A program made the position numbers and the translations under genes. From contig CAAAJI010000681.1 in NCBI GenBank assembly GCA_900642245.1, positions 9,884 through 25,489 of the forward strand: a stretch of DNA of 15,606 bases. The letters are read 5' to 3'. The stretch is from Fragilaria radians. Its lineage: Eukaryota; Bacillariophyta; Fragilariophyceae; Fragilariales; Fragilariaceae. Shown piece after piece: positions 9,150 to 15,322 of this stretch; positions within the stretch are counted from its first letter, which is position 1; every line of letters starts with the position of its first letter. The notes under the pieces were generated by a model. The model was not told where the DNA came from and made no database searches. It saw nothing but the letters and a program-made list of their open reading frames with translations.

Positions 9150-10945
9150 TCTTGTCCGAACTTCTTTCTCCAATATCGTTGAATGGTATAAACTGAATTG
9201 TTTTTGATGATTTCCGGTTGGGTAAAATGTTTTTCTTATCAATCTTGATTTGCATTGGAGATGCTAACACTTGTTCTGCTTCAATTCCATCTGGTGCTTC
9301 ATTTTGCCATTGCATCTACCATAATATTCATTAGGACCTCAATTCTTCCCCAATTTTCAGAAACACTGGTTTGATGACCCTTGACATGTAGGAATTGTCC
9401 ATGGTGTGTGTGTAGTTTATGAATTGCAGTTAATATGTCAGAATCCTGCCACTCGAAGGGAACTGATGCCATTTTGTCTATGTTCAAGGTTTGCAGTCAA
9501 GTAATCAACACCTGATTATCACAGTAGAGTTTCCACTCCTTGATGAAGTGATTGTAATAATGAATGATTTCCATTGCTGCCAATATTCCAAATGCTTCTG
9601 CTTGATACCATGAAATTTCCCTTTCTTTTATTTTTGATGATGATTTTTTTATAATATTTCCATCCTGGTCTGTTATTACCCATACCCATGCTGCCTCACC
9701 TTCTTTTACGGAGGCATCTGATACTGCAATAATACTCTCTGGCATATAACTTATAAGTTTTAATGATTCTTTGTGTTGTGTGTTAATTAACATTTTTGGT
9801 GTTGCACTTGTATTCCCAAATAACGTGTGAGTAGCTGGTACTGCTGTTTCAACTAACTTATTTATCTGATTTGATCATTACGGTGATTGTTGTATTGAAA
9901 TCCTTCAGAGTGTCTAGTGTATAATGTCCCTCTATCTTGGTAGTGAGTGTAATGCTTTCGTATTTGACTAACCGGTTGTGTCCAATTTCCTAAAGGTTTA
10001 AGGAGCCGACAACGTTTAGAAATGTAATTTTTTCCATGAATGTTCTCCAGTAGTGCCATGCTTGTTTGTTGGGTTTTGGGAAAGTTGCCTCTGTGTACCA
10101 ATGTGTTTTGATTGGTGATGCATCTTTATAGTTATAACAGTTGGAGTCTATTTGTGCATCTGACACAGAAAGTAACTTCAAGTATACTCTGCAATAATTG
10201 ATCAGTCTTAATTGTTTTTCGGGAAATTGGCCTCCCTGTGCTTTGTCCATTATAAAAGCAGTGTTCTTCCGGAGTGTACTCCCCCAATCTTGGGATATCT
10301 TCACTGTTATCTTGTATTCCGTTACATATTTATGAATAGAGTTGAACCATACGGAGTCCAGTATGATGTATTTACGTGGTGGTGCTCTAGTGGGCAATGT
10401 TCTGTTCCAACATGAAACCTCCACCATGAATATGCAATGTTGAATAATTCTTGTTGGTTGGATTGTCCTCAACTGGCTTTTGCCATACTGATTAAGTTAT
10501 GTGCTCCTTGCACTGCGTAAATGTTAATTAAACCTATACCACCCCATTGTTTACTTCCCAGTGCTACACCATTTGGAGTAGATCCGTTAAATCCTTTCTT
10601 CTGAAGAAATTGTTGTGTCATCAACATTGTAATTTTGTTGGCTGCGTGTTTCGGGAGGGATGCTAGCGTAAGCGTGTACGTTACTTTTGGAGTGAACATA
10701 AAAGTGTAGTATCTTGAGATTTCCATGTCTTCTAATGTGACTTCTCGGATTTTTTCCACAGATTGTAAATTTTTTTGAGTCACTTGTATTGTCTGGTGTT
10801 GTACTGGTTTTTCTATGGATTGTAAATACCCTAACGTTTTGTGGGATTCTGTGCTGTTAACCCTTCTATTGTTAGTAGTGTGTCTTGGGTGGAAATTATA
10901 ATTTTGTTTGGTCTTGCTGGGGATAGATATTGACATTATATTTCT
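9150..10945 (-). mobile_element. LINE-like element fragment 2: RT C-terminal region and RNase H
   Basis: Starts abruptly inside the RT C-terminal region (ISTQDTLLTIEGLTAQ near 10880) right after the YTWKEASP block of fragment 1. It then repeats blocks already present in fragment 1: HKTLGYLQSIE, LASLPKHAANK, NGSTPNGVALGSKQWGG, AYSWWRFHVGTEHCPL, INYCRVYLKLLSVSD, YNYKDASP. After these come RNase H and a C-terminal tail with SPMQIKIDKKNI (near 9230). Because its blocks are more different from fragment 1 than fragment 1 is from fragment 3, it is a separate, 5'-truncated element of another subfamily and not a local duplication. It carries frameshifts near 10470 and 9300, and a stop in RNase H. Confidence 0.65.
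9299..9793 (-). pseudogene. RNase H domain of element 2, four acids kept, one stop
   Basis: Single frame over 165 codons, broken only by a TGA at about 9499. The catalytic pattern of RNase HI is complete: Asp in AVSDASVKEGEAAW (9718-9716), Glu in WYQAEAFGILAA (9598-9596), Asp in LYCDNQVL (9520-9518) and Asp in MVDAMAK (9316-9314), with FLHVKGHQ between the last two. A frameshift after AMAK moves the C-terminal tail into another frame (9315-9106). It is the best preserved catalytic domain of the block. In the element it would remove RNA from the RNA/DNA hybrid after first-strand synthesis. Confidence 0.8.
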
Positions 10946-11161
10946 CTTTTTTGGTGAAGCTTCTTTCCAGGTGTAGAATTGCGTCTCAATTGTAATACCA
11001 ATCTTGTTTGATATGTCTGCAATTGTGAGTGCTTGTAAGTACATCCGACATTGATTGATACATCGTAATGTTTTGAGGCTCAGCCCTTGCTCGTGAGCCA
11101 AGTCCATGATGAACTTGTCTTGTTCTCTCAATGCTGGTAGACTGTCTATCTTTGTATGCAC
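9990..11161 (-). pseudogene. RT C-terminal openings spanning the junction of elements 1 and 2
   Basis: Two long openings. The reading 11161-10469 begins in fragment 1 (HTKIDSLPALREQDKF, INQCRMYLQALTIADIS, TQFYTWKEASPKKRN). It runs without a stop through the junction near 10945 into fragment 2 (HKTLGYLQSIE, FNGSTPNGVALGSKQWGG, INIYAVQGAHNLISM). The reading 10472-9990 carries VWFNSIHKYVTEYK, INYCRVYLKLLSVSD and YNYKDASP of fragment 2. The order of blocks, end-type then start-type, is what shows the two elements are fused here. The 230-codon opening is therefore a chimera created by chance frame agreement. Confidence 0.6.
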
Positions 11162-11689
11162 TTGAATGTTATAATGTGTGGTAAACTTGTATACCTCATT
11201 AAACCACTTGGAATTTGCATATTCGAGGTGTACATTTTTCGTTTGTGTTGAGAGTGGACAGTCTTGTGTTCCAATTTTGTATCTCCACCACCGGTAAGTG
11301 ATGTGAAATAGTTGATTGATTTTATGTTAGATCGACATGCACGGATGATTTGAATCATGTTTCCTGATCCTTGATACATGTAGATATCCATCATTTGAAG
11401 GCCTCTTCATCAAGACACCTTACTCTTGTCTTGATGTATTGCTGCATTCCCAACTGATTGATAGTATCCCAATGTTTTGTGATGTTGCAGTGTTGATATA
11501 CCTTCGATTTGAATTGGCTCCTCCTTGGTGCCCAGTAATAGTGGAGGTAAGTTGCTGGGATTTAAAATAGGATGGCCAGTGCTTGAGTACTTCCATGGGC
11601 TGACATAGTAGGTGCCTTTTGTTGAGGACAGTTTGCCTCCGGAAATATAAAGTAACTTCTCTCATGTTGTTGCTTGTTTTGTGAGAGTT

Positions 11690-12128
11690 TCAGTGATGTC
11701 TTCACTGGTGGTTGGTTGTGGCATTGTGTGGTGGGAGTTTATATCGTCGACATATGTTGTCATATGTATTTTGGTAGTGTGTTGTCCTGCTGGATCATTG
11801 TATATTGAGCCTGTGGATAGTAACTCTTAAATAATTCGCTAGAAATCATTGTCCAAATGAATTGTGAGTTACCACTTCCTTGTCCTGTGCCAAATAATCT
11901 TTCCTGTGATGTGTTTCCGTAATATGAATCTAACACCTGTGCCCCCAACTTGATGTAATATCTTGTATTATTCAGGGTTTTCTCATAGGTTTTCAGGATG
12001 TTATCATATACTCCGTATTTCTTGCTGATTTGTATTGCAAGCTTTGGAATGATTCTGTCAACGCATGCCTGAGCATTGTAGTTGATTTGTGCATATGATT
12101 GTTGTGTAATTCTGGTAAGTTCGTGCAA
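11690..12128 (-). pseudogene. RT palm of element 1: YVDD kept, motif A Asp replaced by Asn
   Basis: The reading starts with HELTRITQQSYAQINYNAQACVD. The catalytic Asp of motif A (NFDAKACFD in element 3) is AAT (Asn) here. RIIPKLAIQISKKY, VLDSYYGN and GTGQGSGNSQFIWTM follow. After a frameshift near 11800 the C motif TTYVDDINSHH is intact at 11754-11743. The element family is therefore readable across both copies, but this palm lacks a metal ligand and is cut on its N-terminal side. Confidence 0.75.
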
Positions 12129-12129
12129 T

Positions 12130-12450
12130 GGAAACGACCGTGATATTTTTCTGTTTTATTTGTTCTTTTGTTTTATGTGCTTCTTCAGTTTGATCTTGTG
12201 GACGTAATGAGGTTATTGAATGATTGGATCTTGTCTTCTTTTTTAATTCCTGCTCTGATTGATTTTGATATGTGTTTGTTTTATGAAGTATTTGATTGTC
12301 TATGGTTGGTATTACTTGAGGCTGTGTCTTATTGATATGAATATGATTGTTGACTGTGGGCGATACTGTTTGAGAAGTATGATTGATGGTTGTTGTTGTT
12401 ATGTTGTTTCTGATATGTTGTTTAACTTCCGCTTTCTTGTACATATGCAT
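12130..12450 (-). pseudogene. Thr/Asn/Gln/Lys-rich reading in the 5' region of element 1
   Basis: Low-complexity, polar, His/Asn/Thr/Gln-rich reading (HMYKKAEVKQHIRNN through EEAHKTKEQIKQKN), continuous upstream through a TGA with a Ser/Asn/Pro-rich stretch (SSSNSSISPDTP). The same start (SPDTVLKQYQMLP) is visible in fragment 4 at about 5245-5290, so it belongs to the element and not to a host gene. It could be the linker between ORF1 and the endonuclease, or an ORF1 remnant. No domain recognised. Confidence 0.45.
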
Positions 12451-12603
12451 TGCATGAGTTGTTGGGGGCTTCTGATAGTGTTTTCAGGGTGTATCAGGGG
12501 ATATGCTTGAATTGGATGAGCTATTATTGTTGCCTCCAATTCCCTATCAACTTCGCGGTCTGTTTTTTAACTGTTGTTGGAAGTTGTTTGGGCTTACTAA
12601 TGG

Positions 12604-13300
12604 TCAGAGAATTGTTGATAGGATAGGATTGCTGGAACTCAGAGGAATTGTCTCAGTTTCTGCTTGGACGTTTTTGGAAGACTTGTGTGTGATCAAGTTT
12701 AGCATCCTCTCAAACTTGTTATTCATGTCAGCATTCAATTGTTGTATGGTACTAATCAGATATTCGATTTGAGCGTCTTGCTTTTCAATTTTTTCATTCT
12801 GCATCTCAATTGTAGCTTTGTAGGACTCAATAGTGACTTCATAAACCGGTTCTCTAAAGGTTGTTTCCGCTGGAACTTTGGTTTGAAATATCGTAAACGT
12901 TGTTAAGTCCAGAGATAGGAGGGAATCAATGCTTCCGCTGAACTGACTGGCTTCAGATTTGGAGTACTCATCTGTTGAAACTAGCACTAAATTAGGGAAG
13001 CCTGAGACTCTAACATTGCTGGGGTCCAACATGGAATTCCACTTGCCAATTGATTGTTGGATTACTTTTCAGATGGTCTTGAACTCCTGAAGGTGTACTA
13101 AAATTTGAATCGTTTGTTTGTTGTTTTCATGGTAGTATCCAATCATTTCTGGAAGACTCTGAATTTGGGAATCAAAGATGAAAAAGGATTCTTCTGTTAC
13201 ATTTTCAATGATAATCATGCGGGAGTCATTTTGAATCTGAGCAGCTAAAGCTACTGTGTGATTAGGTAAGAGGCAAATGTTTTTACAAAAGGGTTAAATT
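12604..13300 (-). pseudogene. Coiled-coil ORF with one internal TGA; possible ORF1
   Basis: One minus-strand frame is open from a TAA at about 13292 to a stop at 12604, broken only by a TGA near 13065 (QEFKTI, stop, KVIQQSIGKW). The first part reads VALAAQIQNDSRMIIIENV and FFIFDSQIQSLPEMIGYY. The C-terminal third has heptad-like spacing (MQNEKIEKQDAQIEYLIS, TIQQLNADMNNKFERMLN), i.e. a coiled coil. This would suit the ORF1 (gag-like) protein that precedes the endonuclease-RT ORF in many LINEs. However, the sequence shared by elements 1 and 4 begins just after its stop, so it could equally be an unrelated gene truncated by the element. Not recognised by family. Confidence 0.45.
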
Positions 13301-13318
13301 TGCAAATTTCCTAATCTG

Positions 13319-13341
13319 AAAATTATGATGTTTGCTGAATA
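13319..13341. repeat. 23-bp direct repeat, copy 1
   Basis: Identical over 23 bases to 14410-14432, 1,091 bp away in the same orientation. The next bases differ (TTTGC here, GGTTC at copy 2). At copy 2 the repeat is the first part of the LSU rRNA-like segment (it ends in CTGAATA of the conserved CTGAATAGG). Here it is not followed by recognisable rRNA. Confidence 0.9.
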
Positions 13342-13385
13342 TTTGCAATATCTATATTTAACGTGCTATCTATATAGTCCAGAGT

Positions 13386-13404
13386 CCCAACTTCTTGAGT
13401 TGGG
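13386..13404. other. Small perfect hairpin CCCAACT/AGTTGGG
   Basis: Seven-base-pair stem CCCAACT (13386-13392) and AGTTGGG (13398-13404) with a 5-nt loop TCTTG. It lies close to the left edge of the segment between the 23-bp repeats. No function assigned. Confidence 0.6.
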
Positions 13405-14055
13405 GTCCCTTGACAAGCCTCACACGGGATCCTTGAATCCAAACTCACTCTCCTAAGGTAGGATTTGTGAGTTCTTTGTAGATGATTTGTTGAATAGAGA
13501 ATCGCAAGGAAAAGCTCGCTGCCGAGATGAAAAACCTTCAGAAACTCTGTCGATGGTTGGATGTGTGTTGTTGTACTTAGAGTCTGATGTCAATTGGGTT
13601 TATTAATGGAGGAAGACCTTGAATGGCCTGCGGTTTGTTGATATACTTTGAATTGAATAGTGATTTGACTTTTTTGTTAACGTGTTGATGCTTGCTCTTG
13701 TTGAGAAAGAAGGTTCTGAGCAGGGCCGTGCCAGCTGCTCGACTAGAAGTTGTACATGTGGAAGGAATCGGTTGAAATTGTAAAAATTGGGATTGTTGTG
13801 CCATACCTCGGTCCTCCTGGAGACCCCAGCTTGGTTTCCTTTCTCCATCTCCTGGAGATGGACAGCAACGTGAATCGTCATTGTAGATTGGAGGTGGTGA
13901 CCACCGGAACCCTGTAACACCTCCAAATCTTGTAACGACAACTCCTGAAGTGAGCCATATGACCGAGGACGTTGAAAATGACACATTCCATCAACCTTGA
14001 GGTTTTTGGAGATGAGGATCATCCAGGAATGTCGTCGACAATCGACAATCATTGC

Positions 14056-14111
14056 CTGGGCAGTAAGACAGGTTAGTAACATAATTAGGGATGAGTTGTG
14101 TCAATTTTTAC
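14056..14111 (-). other. 56-nt spliceosomal intron with TACTAAC branch point
   Basis: In minus-strand sense: donor CTACAG|GTAAAA, branch point TACTAAC (14078-14072), and acceptor CTTACTGCCCAG|GCAATG, with 17 nt between the branch A and the end of the intron. All three signals are near-consensus and correctly spaced, which is unlikely by chance in this AT-rich DNA. It shows that this segment was, or is, transcribed from the minus strand. Confidence 0.6.
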
Positions 14112-14199
14112 CTGTAGACATCAGGGATAATAGAGTGCTTTAAACCCTAGAAGGAATGTTGTCATTTTTGCCAGCTGTTCAAAGCAGTTGCTCTCCAAG

Positions 14200-14229
14200 G
14201 CATCGTTTCCAACCAAATTGGAATGATGC
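14200..14229. other. Imperfect hairpin GCATC..TTCCAA/TTGGAA..GATGC
   Basis: Stem GCATC plus TTCCAA against TTGGAA plus GATGC, with a small internal loop (GT opposite T or A) and a CCAAA loop. It lies 18 nt before the larger hairpin at 14248-14294 and within the segment between the 23-bp repeats. Confidence 0.55.
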
Positions 14230-14247
14230 GCCGATTCGGAGTCAATT

Positions 14248-14294
14248 GATCGAAAGAATGACGCCTTTTGGGCGTCATAACTCTTTCAGATCGA
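14248..14294. other. Long imperfect hairpin with ATGACGCC/GGCGTCAT core
   Basis: The core stem ATGACGCC (14258-14265) and GGCGTCAT (14271-14278) is perfect around a TTTTG loop. It extends outward through GAAAGA/TCTTTC and GATC/GATC with two bulges, for a total of about 18 paired bases. No T-run follows that would suggest a bacterial-type terminator; it is more likely an RNA fold or a mobile-element terminus. Confidence 0.6.
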
Positions 14295-14409
14295 CCCTAG
14301 AAGGAACCTCTTCGATGTCATGGTGAAACAACGAAAATTGCACTTCAAGATACACCTTTTTTCACGTAGAACGTGTAGGTTTGTACCTTTTTCGGAGTTT
14401 TCCAAGCAA

Positions 14410-14432
14410 AAAATTATGATGTTTGCTGAATA
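14410..14432. repeat. 23-bp direct repeat, copy 2
   Basis: Exact copy of 13319-13341. Here the repeat runs straight into the LSU rRNA-like segment; its last bases belong to the conserved rRNA string CTGAATAGG. Confidence 0.9.
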
Positions 14433-14962
14433 GGTTCAAGCCAGGGGAAACTGTGGTAGAGGCACATACCAATTCTCATGTGCAAATCAAGCATCTAATT
14501 TGGTTACACTAGTTGAACCATCTAGTAGCTGGTTCCCTATGAAATGGTTTATCAGGTAAAGCAACTAAATAGGTCAGAATGCCCTTGTCCTATTCTCCAA
14601 CTTGAAGTGGGTAAGAACTGGGGGTTGCTTGAGTGAACCCTGGGGTCAAAAGCTGATTACTAGTGAGTCACACCAGGTAAGCATGCTTGGCTATACAGGA
14701 TGATCCAAACATGGAGATACAGTACATGGTCCTCTAGATCCCACAAAAGATGACATTTCTTGCAGTCAGCACGACAGTGGCTATCCAATTTGCAATCCAC
14801 CAAGGGAGAGTGTAACAACTCAGCTGCTGAATAAACTGACCCTGAATATGGATGGAGCTGTAGCGGGCCACTTGTAACTCCACCACTTGGGCGGGTACCA
14901 CATCCCTCGCAATATACAAAGAGTGTAGTATTGTATTCAAACGGATCTGGACCAACCTGAAG

Positions 14963-14972
14963 ATCACGTGAT
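14963..14972. promoter_or_regulatory. CACGTG palindrome ATCACGTGAT
   Basis: Perfect 10-bp palindrome around the CACGTG E-box/G-box core, at the end of the rRNA relic and 350 bp before the start at 15323. Part of it (CACGTGA) is also conserved in the rRNA family at this place, so it may simply be inherited rRNA sequence. Confidence 0.3.
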
Positions 14973-15208
14973 ATGAGAAAGACCTAAAGATGCAGACCAC
15001 AAAAGTAATTGCATGCCAAAAATCAAAAGCAGTAACTAATCCTAATTCCCTTTTACATTGCTGTATCCTGATTATTGTAATATCAACATTAGTCAAGTAA
15101 ACGAGTGATTTAGTTAGTGAACTAACACTAGCCGAACACGTCAGCCGGTTGAAGGTCGATTGATATATTGCGTCATAAAATTTTGTTGATTGCCTCCATT
15201 TGGAGGGT

Positions 15209-15218
15209 GTCACGTGAC
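15209..15218. promoter_or_regulatory. CACGTG palindrome GTCACGTGAC, candidate G-box
   Basis: Perfect 10-bp palindrome with a CACGTG core, 105 bp before the ATG of the plus-strand gene at 15323, outside the recognisable rRNA relic. bZIP and bHLH proteins bind such cores. Position and perfect symmetry make it a reasonable promoter site; no other core element is evident. Confidence 0.4.
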
Positions 15219-15322
15219 TTGTTTTCTTGGTGTCACAACAAGTTCTATAGATACAATTGACAACCTTCCAGTGGAAATAACAGGTTGAGCTGTAGTAGTC
15301 AACAGGAAGGAAACAATCCAAC

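Larger units (their letters stand above)
10945..12610 (-). mobile_element. LINE-like element fragment 1: 5' region, RT palm, RT C-terminal region
   Basis: In element order: a 5' region (12610-12440) shared with fragment 4; a Thr/Asn/Gln/Lys-rich reading (12450-12130); then an abrupt join near 12128 to the middle of the RT palm, so the endonuclease and the RT N-terminal region are missing. Then come the palm with YVDD, GGKLSSTKGTYYVSPW, GTKEEPIQIEGI and QHHKTLGYYQSVGN, a further loss, MMDIYMYQGSGNMIQIIRAC, and the CRMYLQ and YTWKEASP blocks. It ends against fragment 2 without its own RNase H. Loss of the 3' part is unusual for elements made by target-primed reverse transcription and suggests later deletion or recombination. 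Confidence 0.65.
13577..14278 (-). pseudogene. Possible decayed or non-coding intron-containing transcript unit
   Basis: Not recognised. Two overlapping minus-strand openings of 159 codons (14082-13603) and 135 codons (13984-13577) follow a convincing intron (14111-14056). Joined across the intron, the 159-codon frame continues upstream as a sensible reading (NLVGNDALESNCFEQLAKM, TTFLLGFKALYYP) interrupted by a TGA three codons before the donor. Another frame upstream starts with ATG at 14278 and gives 38 residues (MTPKRRHSFDQL, to a stop at 14162). Neither frame shows a known domain. The intron speaks for a former host transcript; the broken frames suggest a pseudogene, a UTR or a non-coding RNA. 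Confidence 0.3.
14405..14995 (+). pseudogene. Diverged fragment of cytosolic LSU (28S-type) rRNA, domain II
   Basis: Collinear with eukaryotic LSU rRNA as I remember it. Landmarks in order: TGCTGAATAGGTTCAAGCC and GAAACTGTGGTAGAGGC (from 14424), ATGTGCAAATCAAGCATC (14479 on), the near-universal ACCATCTAGTAGCTGGTTCC (14517-14536), GGTAAAGC (14554 on), CCTATTCTCCAACTTGAAG and GTGGGTAAGAAC, GGTAAGCATGCTTGGC and CAGGATGATCC (14674-14706), CAGCACGACAGTGGC (14766 on), GAGTGTAACAACTCA (14808-14822, GTPase-associated centre), CCTGAATATGGATGG (14841-14855), TATTCAAACG (near 14940) and GACCTAAAGATG (near 14985). Many changes remove CpG (family CGAACC to TGAACC, GCCGAAT to GCTGAAT). About 25 nt of the conserved stretch after CTGGTTCC is missing. 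Only about 590 nt of a gene of more than 3 kb is present, so this is a relic, not a working rRNA gene. Confidence 0.82.

Noticed and set aside
12900..12960. CCGCTGAACTGA resembling the start of LSU rRNA
   Set aside because: Only about a dozen bases match, neighbouring conserved rRNA strings are missing, and the minus strand here reads as a coherent coiled-coil protein.
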